Part shown: positions 27,986-35,523 of the stretch, one piece after another | Numbering within the stretch: the first letter of the stretch is position 1 | Layout: every line of letters begins with the position of its first letter | NCBI RefSeq assembly: GCF_000235425.2 | Contig: NZ_KI912266.1 | Span: 6,482,308-6,546,307, forward strand | From: Pseudofrankia saprophytica | GTDB taxonomy: Bacteria; Actinomycetota; Actinomycetes; Frankiales; Frankiaceae | Reading direction: 5' to 3' | Length of the DNA stretch: 64,000 nucleotides | Made by a program: the position numbers and the translations under genes | The notes under the pieces: generated by a model | Database searches by the model: none | What the model was told of the DNA's origin: nothing | What the model saw: only the letters and a program-made list of their open reading frames with translations

Positions 27986-29269
27986 CTACCCGCCCGGGAC
28001 CGGCTGGCCGCACCAGTAGCCGTCATGGTCGAACTCCGCCGGTGGCCGCACCGCGGTGAAGCCGCGGCCCGTGGGGTCGGCCTTGATGAAGTTCTCGCAG
28101 AGGACTGGCGCCCTGGGCTTGGACAGGTCGACCGGGGGCATCAGGCCACTGCCGGTGAAGTCCGTCACCCGCCGGAGCCTCTCGATGAACTCGGCGCGGG
28201 TCGGGCAGGGCCCGGCCAGCTCGAGGCCGTGGATCATCTCGTCGGCGGCGACGTACGCCGCGATCGCGATCTCATCGCTCGGGTCCGTCATCTCCGGGGA
28301 GTAGGTGGTCATCGCGTTGTCGTACGCGGTCATCGCCGGGGAGCCCGGCGCGGCGAAGGTCGAGATGGTCGTCATCCCCGCCATCTTGGGACCGAACGTC
28401 TCGAGCAGGGACGAGCTGTAGCCGGCGGCATTCAGCGCGACGTTGATCCCCACCCCGAGATCCTTGGCCCGGGCGTAGATGTCGATGAAGTCGGCGGCCT
28501 GCGCGGAGCCGACCAGTGCGTCGGCGCCGGACTGCTTCAGTTCATCGGCGACACTCGACGCGCTGCTGATCTCGTGGGTGAAGTCGACCTGGTCGACGAC
28601 CTGGACCCCGCGGCTTCGCAGGCTGGCCGAGAGCGCCGTGACGAGGGTCGGTGAGGTCGCCGCGCTCGGGTCGACGACGACCACCGCCTTGGTGCCGCCC
28701 TCCGCCTTGACGTAGTCACCGAACGTCGAGACGGTGCCCTTGTTGAACAGGCTGCCGAAATGGAAGGCATTGGGATACTCGCTCCATTCGGCACTGGAGG
28801 CGAACCCGGTGACCGGGACGTTCTTCTTCTGCAGCCAGGCAGCTGAGCCGCCGAAGGCGACCGTCAGCGCGATGAGGCCGAAGACCCGCTCGCGATCGAC
28901 GAGACGACGTACCGCCGACGAGAATCCCGCGGCGGAGGCCTGGTCGTCCTGCCAGACGAGATCGATCCGGCGGCCGCCGACGCCGCCGCGGGCGTTCTGT
29001 AGGTCCACCCGGGCGTCGACCGCGCCGCGCACCCCCTTGAAGGCGTCCACGACCGCGGCGGGGCCACTGTCAGAAAGGGCGAGCCCGATTTTGATCGCGC
29101 CCGGCGCCACTCCCGGGCCCGGGCCCAGGCCCGGGGCCGGGCAGGGGCTGGCCGCGCCGCCGGACGCGCCCGACGGCGCCCCGCAGCCGGAGAGCAGGCC
29201 GGGTGAGGTCACGAGCGCGACGGCGAGGGCCACCGTGACCGTCCGCGCGTGTAATCGAGGCAGGTTCAT
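27986..29269 (-). CDS. Solitary branched-chain amino-acid-type ABC solute-binding lipoprotein
   Basis: 427 aa from the ATG at 29269. Lipoprotein signal MNLPRLHARTV...ALVTSPGLLSGC with the lipobox Cys at about residue 29. A type 1 periplasmic-binding fold (PF13458/ANF-receptor-like) follows: IKIGLALSDSGPAAV, VDLQNARGGVGGRRIDLVWQDD, VFGLIALTVAFGG, KAVVVVDPSA, and two lobes continuing to DHDGYWCGQ. It should be tethered outside the membrane and bind a small amphipathic or amino-acid-like ligand. No permease or ATPase genes adjoin it, so the partner transporter, if any, lies elsewhere. A longer open frame upstream to 29707 lacks any export signal and is rejected. Confidence 0.85.
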   Translation of the reverse strand: MNLPRLHARTVTVALAVALVTSPGLLSGCGAPSGASGGAASPCPAPGLGPGPGVAPGAIKIGLALSDSGPAAVVDAFKGVRGAVDARVDLQNARGGVGGRRIDLVWQDDQASAAGFSSAVRRLVDRERVFGLIALTVAFGGSAAWLQKKNVPVTGFASSAEWSEYPNAFHFGSLFNKGTVSTFGDYVKAEGGTKAVVVVDPSAATSPTLVTALSASLRSRGVQVVDQVDFTHEISSASSVADELKQSGADALVGSAQAADFIDIYARAKDLGVGINVALNAAGYSSSLLETFGPKMAGMTTISTFAAPGSPAMTAYDNAMTTYSPEMTDPSDEIAIAAYVAADEMIHGLELAGPCPTRAEFIERLRRVTDFTGSGLMPPVDLSKPRAPVLCENFIKADPTGRGFTAVRPPAEFDHDGYWCGQPVPGG

Positions 29270-29529
29270 CGTGCGCGCTGTCTCCCGTCGTGGTGCCAGG
29301 CGTTTCTCGTGGTCCCTGCCGCCGACGCGGAGCGCTGTCGCGCCGGTGGCGAGCCCGAAGGCTCGAGAGGTGACGAGGCGCAAAGGAACCAGCGGTCCAA
29401 GCGGCGAGCCAGCCCGCCAGTCGAGGTCCGGCGGACGTATCGTTCCTGACGTAGATATTCTTTTTGACGGGAGCGGGCTTTCCGGATTCGGTCGTCCGGC
29501 CCCAGGGACGACTGGCCCGCACAGCCCTG

Positions 29530-29557
29530 TCCGTTCCCCGCCGCGGCGGGGAACGGA
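29530..29557. repeat. 28-bp perfect palindrome
   Basis: Both 14-bp arms are exact; the left arm is TCCGTTCCCCGCCG and there is no spacer. It lies about 260 bp upstream of the lipoprotein ATG, mid-gap. As DNA it could be a dimer or cruciform site; as RNA it would form a tight stem with almost no loop, which makes a regulator site more likely than a terminator. Confidence 0.55.
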
Positions 29558-29911
29558 AAGAATCGCCAGGCATGCGGCAGCGTCGAATCGATAGGCGGCC
29601 TCGCCACCTCGATGACACGACCATGGCAGCTCCCGAGCGACACAGTCTTGGGCAACCGCCAAATCGTGCTGGGACAAATGTTTAGCACGCGTTCTACTGG
29701 TAGGCAAGACCGATAGCCGCGGGACCGGCCTACCCCTCGGAGAGCAGGCGCAGAACCCTCACCGCGCCCGACGCCGGCCAGGCCCGGGCGGCCGGCCACG
29801 ACGTGGTCCGGATGGGCCGCTGACCAGCGACACCTGAGGCGGGGACAAAGGCGACGCCCGCACCAGCGCCGGCGTGACGTTGGGCCATGGCCCAGGCACA
29901 GGGACGGGCAA

Positions 29912-29955
29912 AGGCGCGGGGCTGGCCACAGATATCTGTGGCCAGCCCCGCGCCT
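29912..29955. terminator. 44-bp perfect palindrome, probable strong terminator of the hemerythrin-like gene
   Basis: 22-bp exact arms with no mismatch, centre GATATC, 30 bp beyond the stop of the minus-strand gene at 29986, and on that strand followed by TTTGCC. In RNA it gives a very stable hairpin. It is the longest exact palindrome I found in the window. Confidence 0.65.
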
Positions 29956-29985
29956 CATCTCGTCGACGACGCTGTCAGCCGGAGG

Positions 29986-30558
29986 TCACCGCATGGCGTC
30001 GCGCGCCCGGTCGACCGCCGATACGACCGGTCCGACCGTCCACTGGGCGGCGGGGGAACCGGCGGTCGACGGGTGCGGGTGCGTCGGGGCGACCTTTTCC
30101 GCGGCGTGCAGCTTGCGGCCCATGCCTTCAAGCTGATGCTCGTCGCGGGCCGCCCGCACGCGCGGGAACTCCTCGCTCTCCTCGTGCTCCGCGTGGGCGG
30201 ACACGGAGCGCTCCAGATCGGTCAGCTTCCGCGCGAACTCGGCGCTGTCCAGGTCCATCTTCCCCAGCTCCCGGAGCACGCGGCCGGCCTTGTCCTCCTC
30301 CTCGTTGCGGGCAGCGGCGACGGACTTGTCGACCTTCTTCGTCACGGGCCGCACGACCATCTCCTCGGCGGTCTCGTGGACCGCGAGCAGCGCGCGCAGC
30401 TCGTCGAACGCCTGCCGCTTGTCCTCGCCCGTCCCCGTGCGCACCTCGGCGAACAGGTCACGAATGCGAGCGTGCTGGTCGAGCAGAACTCCCACCACAT
30501 CGTCCTCAGACAGTCGCGCCGCGCGGGCACGCTCTACGTCGGCCTCGCTCATCGCCAT
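29986..30558 (-). CDS. Hemerythrin HHE-domain protein
   Basis: 190 aa from ATG 30558 (GAGGAGG upstream; a second ATG at 30552 is nearly as good). An N-terminal four-helix HHE domain holds the di-iron ligands: QHARIRDLF (His), LLAVHETAEEMVVRP (His...Glu), and SVSAHAEHEESEEFPRV (HxxxE). Likely binds oxygen, NO or iron in the cytosol; related actinobacterial proteins are linked to redox stress. The C-terminal 60 residues are Ala/Pro-rich. Monocistronic by position, ending in the 44-bp palindrome. The frame extends upstream to 30744 without family sequence, so that part is ignored. Confidence 0.85.
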   Translation of the reverse strand: MAMSEADVERARAARLSEDDVVGVLLDQHARIRDLFAEVRTGTGEDKRQAFDELRALLAVHETAEEMVVRPVTKKVDKSVAAARNEEEDKAGRVLRELGKMDLDSAEFARKLTDLERSVSAHAEHEESEEFPRVRAARDEHQLEGMGRKLHAAEKVAPTHPHPSTAGSPAAQWTVGPVVSAVDRARDAMR

Positions 30559-30981
30559 GATCCCTCCTCGTTGTGGTGACGTTGTTGTGGTGACGTTCGG
30601 TCCGGTGCAGCGTTCGCCCTTCCCGCGTTCTCCGCTCCCAATCACGCAGCAGCGGAGCCATTCGGAGAAGCCATTCATCCGATCCGGTCCACCATCAGCC
30701 GACGTCAGCCGGCGTTCACCATCAGCCGGCCCGGCGAACAGCACGAAGGCCTACATGATGATCTATGTCGGCCACAAAAAAAATCGATCAGACGATCAGC
30801 GCCCAGGTGGGCGGAGCGACCGTCATGCTCCCGGCGAGACCAAAACCAGCCGGGAATCGTCAGGCAGTCAGGAATCGTCAGGCCAATGCGGGCGGCCGTC
30901 ATCGGCCGCGCCATCACCCTCAGGCCGCCCACGGCTTCCGGCCCGGCTCATCCCGGCCGAACCGATGGTCAATCAGGTCGA
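30559..30981. other. 423-bp gap with direct repeats and an A8 tract
   Basis: No gene found. It contains TTCACCATCAGCCGGC-type repeats (about 30705-30735), the tract of eight A at 30776-30783 next to two GATCA/GATCAG copies (on the minus strand a U8-like end after a weak stem, i.e. a possible terminator for the gene at 30982-31194), and two GGAATCGTCAGGC copies (about 30852 and 30870, 18 bp apart) that could be operator half-sites. Confidence 0.5.
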
Positions 30982-31194
30982 TCAGGAGGAAACGTCCCCC
31001 GCGGACACCCGCTGGTGGTGACGGCCCCGAGGGCCGGTGGACCGGCGCGCGCGGGTCCCGGTGTCGACGCGGCGACGGTGCGAGACCTCCGGCGCACGCT
31101 CGCGGTCCTCCGCGATGCTTTGCGCGATCATGTCGAGGGTCCGCGTCCGGGTCTGATCGTCGAGTCCGGTCAGAAGGCTGTCCAGCACGCCCAT
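30982..31194 (-). CDS. Small basic protein of unknown function
   Basis: 70 aa from ATG 31194, with GGAG 8 nt upstream. It begins MGVLDSLLTGLDDQTRTRTLD, an amphipathic helix, then MIAQSIAEDRERAPEVSHRRR, and ends in a very basic Arg-rich tail. No known family. The helix-plus-basic-tail shape would suit a small DNA- or membrane-associated protein, but nothing in the sequence proves expression. A U-rich terminator-like end lies about 200 bp downstream. Confidence 0.4.
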   Translation of the reverse strand: MGVLDSLLTGLDDQTRTRTLDMIAQSIAEDRERAPEVSHRRRVDTGTRARRSTGPRGRHHQRVSAGDVSS

Positions 31195-31337
31195 CGCCCA
31201 CTCCGTTCGGTTTCGCTCGGTTTCCTCCCGATTCCCACGGAACCGCGGGTAACACGACGCCCGACATGATTTATCCGTCGGACGAGAGATCATCGGGCCC
31301 TTGGGATAGAACGGGGTGATCCGGGTACCTCGCCGCC

Positions 31338-31589
31338 ATGACCACTACTCAGCACACCACCGGAGTCCCCGCGGCCCGGCTCAGCGACGACGACCTGCGC
31401 CGTGAGCTTGACCGGCTGCACGCCACCCGCCACGACACGATGATCGGCGGCAGCGAGGACGCACTCGCGACCCACACCCGGCGGATGCTCGAGCTGGAGG
31501 CCGAGTACCTCACCCGGTTCCCCGCCGAGTCCGCTCCCGACCCCGCCCGGACGCGGGCGGGCGCGCGCCGGCTCGCGGCCGGACGCTGA
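31338..31589 (+). CDS. DUF6158-type small actinobacterial protein
   Basis: 83 aa. The conserved block is LSDDDLRRELDRLHATRHDTMIGGSEDALATHTRRMLELEAEYLTRFP. The central RHDT...DALATHTRRMLELEAEYL helix is the mark of this small actinobacterial family, whose function is unknown. No signal peptide, membrane span or cysteines. Start ATG 31338. It stands between the small basic protein and the lysyltransferase-like gene. Confidence 0.75.
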   Translation: MTTTQHTTGVPAARLSDDDLRRELDRLHATRHDTMIGGSEDALATHTRRMLELEAEYLTRFPAESAPDPARTRAGARRLAAGR

Positions 31590-31878
31590 CGCGGCGGCGC
31601 GGCGGCCTGGCAGCAAGGAAGGAACTCATGAGTTCGACGCCAGTGACGGCCAGGCCGTTCAGGCAGCCACGGCTCCGCGCCCCCGGCCGCCACCGCGGCC
31701 GCCGCTGCCGAGACCGGGACAGCCCAGCCGGGACCACCACCGCATCCAGCGTGGCCGCCGCTGCTACCCCGTCCACCGCGGGCGCCTAGCTACCTGAGCG
31801 GATCGCCGGTGATCGTGGCGGCGGAGCCGGAACCGGGTGCGAGACCGGGACATCGTCGGATCAGGCCAGAATGGGCCC

Positions 31879-34020
31879 ATGACCAACCGGGGAACGTCGA
31901 GACGGGCACGTGCCGCTTGCCGGCCGTCGTCGACGGGCCCCGCGCCGGGGAACGCCCCGCCCTCCGCCAGCAACGCCGCCGCGACCGACACAGCCACCGA
32001 CACGATGGACTCGCGGACGATCGGCGGGCCCGCGGGCGCCGGGCAGCGCAGAGCGGCGCAGCTCAGGGCGGGGCGACTCAGGGCGGGGCAGCTCAGGGCG
32101 GGGCAGAAACACAAACGTGGCGAGAGCCCGACCAATCGCGATGGGGTAGCCGCAGGTACGGCGGCGACTGGCTGGCGGCGAGGAGCCGCGCCGCGGGCAG
32201 CCGCCCTGTTGGCCTACGGGCTCGGGCTGATCGACGTCCTGTCGGCGGTCACGCCGCCGGGCCATCGCCGGGTGGCCGAGCTGCGGGCCATCCTGCCGAC
32301 GGGCATCCCGGAGCACGCGCGGACGCTGACGGTCCTCGTCGGCGTCCTGCTGGTCGTGCTCGCGCACGGGCTCGCGCGCCGCAAGCAGCGCGCCTGGCAG
32401 CTCGTGCTCGCGCTCGCCGCGCTGAGCACGATCCTGCATCTGCTCAAGGGCCTCGACTACGACGACGCCGCCGGGTCGGCCGCGGTCACCGGCTGGCTGC
32501 TCTACCGCCATCGGGACTTCCACGCCGAGCCTGACCCGTCGAGCCGCTGGCGGGCCGTCGGCGCCTTCGCCGCGCTGTTCGGACTGTCGGTGGGCAGCGG
32601 CCTGTTGATGCTGCGTCTGGGCTGGTCGAGGTCGATCGGCGAGTACGCGCTGTCCGAGCAGGTCGAGCACGTGCTCGGCGGCATGGTCGGCGTCCACGGC
32701 CCGGTCGGCTTCGCCTCGGGCCGGGTCGACCGGATGGTCGCCCGGACGCTCGCCGCGATGGGCCTGCTGACGGTGGCGCTGCCGACCTGGATGGCACTGC
32801 GGCCGCCGCGGCCGCACCCGCGCCATGACGCGGACGACGAGGCCCGGCTGCTGGAGCTGCTCGCCCGCCACGGCGGCGACGACTCACTCGGCTGGTTCGC
32901 GCTGCGCCGGGACAAGGCGGTGATCTGGTCGCCGTCGGGGAAGGCCGCGATCGCCTACCGTGTCGTCGGCGCGGTGATGCTCGCCAGCGGCGACCCGCTC
33001 GGCGACCGGGAGGCGTGGCCGGGGGCGATCGCCGAGTTCCTGCGGGTCGCCGCCCGGCACGCCTGGGTCCCGGCGGTGATCGGCTGCTCGGCCGCCGGCG
33101 GCACGGCGTGGACGAGGGCCGGGCTGACCGCGCTGGAGCTGGGTGACGAGGCCGTGCTCTCGGTCGACGACTTCAGCCTGGACGGCCGGGCGATGCGCGG
33201 GGTCCGCCAGGCGGTCGCCCGGGTCGAGCGCGCCGGCTACGAGACGCGGGCCACGCGGGTGCGTGACCTGCCCGCGGCGGAACTGGCCGAACTGCGCCGG
33301 CTGGCGCACGCCTGGCGCGGCTCGGAACCGGAGCGCGGATTCTCGATGGCACTCGGGCGGTTCGCCGAGCCCGCCGCGGCCGCGGGTAAGGGCACCGGCA
33401 CCGGCACCGGCACCGGTGCGGGTGCGGGTGCCGGTGCCGGCGGCCGGGTCGGCGTCGGCACGGGTGACGACGACGCCGTCGTCACCGCGTGCGCCGCCGA
33501 CTGCGTGGTCGTCACCGCCGTCAGCCGGCCCGAGGCCGGCCGAGACGCGCCGGCCGGCGGGGACGCCACCGTGCCAGCCGGCGCGGTACGCGGGTTGCTG
33601 CACTTCGTGCCCTGGGGCCACGACGGGCTGTCGCTCGACGTGATGCTGCGCGACCCGCGGGCCGACAACGGGCTGACCGAGTACCTCATCGTCGCGACGA
33701 TCCGCGCCGCCCGCGACCTGGGCGTACGCCGCATCTCGCTGAACTTCGCCGCCTTCCGCCAGGCGCTGGAGCTCGGAGGCCGGCTCGGCGCGGGCCCCGT
33801 GGCCAGGAGCGGGCGGTGGCTGCTGGTGTTCCTGTCCCGCTGGTTCCAGATCGAGAGCCTCTACCGGTTCAACGCCCGGTTCCAGCCGGCCTGGCAGCCG
33901 CGCTACATCTGCTTCCCCACCAGCCGTGACCTGCCCAGGGTCGCCGTCGCGATGATGGAGGCCGAGGCCTACCTCACCAGGCCCTGGCGCCGCTCCCGCC
34001 GCCCTCGGCCCACCAGCTAG
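31879..34020 (+). CDS. MprF-like phosphatidylglycerol lysyltransferase-domain membrane protein (DUF2156)
   Basis: 713 aa. About six hydrophobic spans lie in residues 100-300 (for example LTVLVGVLLVVLAHGLA, AFAALFGLSVGSGLLMLRLGW). A C-terminal DUF2156 acyltransferase-like domain follows (ALRRDKAVIWSPSGKAAIAYRVVG ... LDVMLRDPRADNGLTEYLI ... SLYRFNARFQPAWQPRYI). Members modify membrane lipids using aminoacyl-tRNA, giving peptide resistance. A low-complexity Gly/Thr/Ala insert of roughly 50 residues (33380-33560, GTGTGTG and AGAGAG runs) sits inside the domain. The N-terminal 80 residues are disordered and coded partly by a 15-bp tandem repeat (32059-32103). Convergent with a UPF0104 flippase gene that supplies the other MprF half. 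Confidence 0.82.
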   Translation: MTNRGTSRRARAACRPSSTGPAPGNAPPSASNAAATDTATDTMDSRTIGGPAGAGQRRAAQLRAGRLRAGQLRAGQKHKRGESPTNRDGVAAGTAATGWRRGAAPRAAALLAYGLGLIDVLSAVTPPGHRRVAELRAILPTGIPEHARTLTVLVGVLLVVLAHGLARRKQRAWQLVLALAALSTILHLLKGLDYDDAAGSAAVTGWLLYRHRDFHAEPDPSSRWRAVGAFAALFGLSVGSGLLMLRLGWSRSIGEYALSEQVEHVLGGMVGVHGPVGFASGRVDRMVARTLAAMGLLTVALPTWMALRPPRPHPRHDADDEARLLELLARHGGDDSLGWFALRRDKAVIWSPSGKAAIAYRVVGAVMLASGDPLGDREAWPGAIAEFLRVAARHAWVPAVIGCSAAGGTAWTRAGLTALELGDEAVLSVDDFSLDGRAMRGVRQAVARVERAGYETRATRVRDLPAAELAELRRLAHAWRGSEPERGFSMALGRFAEPAAAAGKGTGTGTGTGAGAGAGAGGRVGVGTGDDDAVVTACAADCVVVTAVSRPEAGRDAPAGGDATVPAGAVRGLLHFVPWGHDGLSLDVMLRDPRADNGLTEYLIVATIRAARDLGVRRISLNFAAFRQALELGGRLGAGPVARSGRWLLVFLSRWFQIESLYRFNARFQPAWQPRYICFPTSRDLPRVAVAMMEAEAYLTRPWRRSRRPRPTS

Positions 34021-34110
34021 ACGACGGAACGTGGCGGATCAGCGACCGTATAGACACGACCATCTGCCACGCTCCAAAGTCACGGTTCGGGAACCGGACG
34101 GGGCTGGAGG

Positions 34111-35328
34111 TCAGCGGCGGGCGGGGACGCCGCCGGGCGGCGGCGCGCCGGCCATCGATGACGGGTCGGAGCCTTCGGGGGCCGGCTGGGTGGCGCCGCG
34201 CGGGCGCAGGGCCACGCCGACGCCGGCCCAGACGAGGTCGGCCACAGTGGCGAACAGCCGGGATACCAGCGCCAGCACCAGCGCCGGATCCCGGGCGAGC
34301 GCCGGCGACAGGGCCAGAACCAGCACCGCCTCGCGTACCCCGAGGCCGGCGGGAAGCACCAGCACGAGGAAGCCAGCGGTCCAGGACAGTGCGTAGCCGC
34401 CGACGGCGAGCGCGAGCAGCCGCGGCCCGCCGACGCTCGCGCCGAGGTCTCGGGCGAGCAGGAACGTCGCCGCGCCGTAGCAGCCGAAGCTCACCACCAG
34501 CCAGCCGGCGCCGGCCAGCACCGCGCGCGCCGGAACCGGCTCGGTCATCGCGGGGCGGCGCAGCAGCCGGAAGGCCAACGCCAGCAGCCGGCGCAGCACC
34601 GGCGGCAACAGCAGCAGCGCGAAGGCCGCGGCGGCGGCGAACGCCCACCAGTAGCTCGTGAGCGCGTCCCGGGAGACGAACGGGAGGGTCGCCGCCGCGA
34701 CGAGCCCGCCGCACGGCACCGCGAGCGCCAGCACGATCAGGCTCGCCGCCGCCGAGCGCGGCCGGGCCACCCCGTAGTCGCGCGACAGCTCCATCTGAGC
34801 CAACACCGGCCACACGCTGCCCGGGATGTACTTGCCGACCTGGCCGACGAAGAAGATCCGCGTCGCCGCCCGCAGCGGCAGCCGCGCGCCCAGCCCGGCG
34901 AGCACCGCCCGCCACGACAGCACCGTCAGCCCGACGGCGACGACCGTCGCCACCCCCGAGCCGACCACCCCGACGACGCTCAGCTCCCGCAGCGACGCGC
35001 TGACCTCGTGCCACCGGCTGACCAGCGTGGCCACGAGCAGCCCGGCGGCCACCAGCAACGCCCCGCGCACCAGCCACGCGCGCGGCCCGCCCTTGCGTCT
35101 CGGCGCCGCCGGCGTCCCCTGTTCGCCTGACGGAGCGGACGCGGCGGAAGCGGGGGACGCGGCGGTGGCGGCCCGCGGACCGGCCGGATCCGACGCCGAG
35201 GCGGACACCGCCGCCGAGTCGGACGTCGCGGCCGTCCGCCGTGACGCCGCCCGGCCGCCGGCCTGGGTACGACCCGCGCGGTGCCGCCCGGTCATCGCCG
35301 GCTGGTTCGGCGCGGTGTCAGCATGCAC
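34111..35328 (-). CDS. Lysylphosphatidylglycerol synthase TM-region (UPF0104) flippase-like protein
   Basis: 405 aa. The first 75 residues are disordered, Ala/Ser-rich. About eight membrane spans follow (AWLVRGALLVAAGLLVATLV through AVLVLALSPALA). The conserved FVGQVGKYIPGSVWPVLAQMELSRDYG and the AGFLVLVLPAGLGVREAVLV motif identify PF03706, the flippase half of MprF-type proteins and glycolipid transporters. It would move a modified lipid to the outer leaflet. The gene is convergent with the DUF2156 gene (90 bp apart), making the two together equal to one MprF. Possible hairpin CGTGGC/GCCACG between the stops. Confidence 0.85.
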   Translation of the reverse strand: MHADTAPNQPAMTGRHRAGRTQAGGRAASRRTAATSDSAAVSASASDPAGPRAATAASPASAASAPSGEQGTPAAPRRKGGPRAWLVRGALLVAAGLLVATLVSRWHEVSASLRELSVVGVVGSGVATVVAVGLTVLSWRAVLAGLGARLPLRAATRIFFVGQVGKYIPGSVWPVLAQMELSRDYGVARPRSAAASLIVLALAVPCGGLVAAATLPFVSRDALTSYWWAFAAAAAFALLLLPPVLRRLLALAFRLLRRPAMTEPVPARAVLAGAGWLVVSFGCYGAATFLLARDLGASVGGPRLLALAVGGYALSWTAGFLVLVLPAGLGVREAVLVLALSPALARDPALVLALVSRLFATVADLVWAGVGVALRPRGATQPAPEGSDPSSMAGAPPPGGVPARR

Positions 35329-35465
35329 CCGTCCAGACTAGGGGCGGACCGGTATCGCGCCGCGCTGCCCCGTCCGCACCGGTCGGCATACCTGGCGCGG
35401 ACCGGGTCGGGCCGGCCGGTCGCGGACCGGACCGAAGTCGGTCCCGGACCGGACCGAAAGCCGAA

Positions 35466-35497
35466 ACCGCCGGCCAGGCGGGTGCCTGGCCGGCGGT
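35466..35497 (-). terminator. dxs terminator hairpin
   Basis: Perfect 14-bp arms (35466-35479 and 35484-35497), loop GGGT, beginning 26 bp after the dxs stop codon, followed on the minus strand by a TTTC stretch. Confidence 0.8.
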
Positions 35498-35523
35498 CGG
35501 AAGTGCCGTGCGGGGTAGCCGAG

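Larger units (their letters stand above)
29270..29985. other. 716-bp gap with two perfect palindromes
   Basis: No supported gene. 29270-29460 could carry the promoter of the lipoprotein gene. The two long palindromes at 29530-29557 and 29912-29955 are listed separately. A short piece encoding DAGQARAAGHDVVRMGR (about 29770-29820) resembles the tip of a toxin-type or oxidoreductase protein but has no surrounding frame. Confidence 0.5.

Noticed and set aside
27986-29707. Longer form of the solute-binding protein starting at 29707
   Set aside because: It would bury the lipoprotein signal 146 residues inside; the ATG at 29269 gives a correct signal and lipobox.
29764-29823. Short fragment encoding AGHDVVRMG, resembling part of a PIN/DUF5615 or oxidoreductase protein
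   Set aside because: Only about 17 residues with no continuing frame or start; too little to claim a gene remnant.
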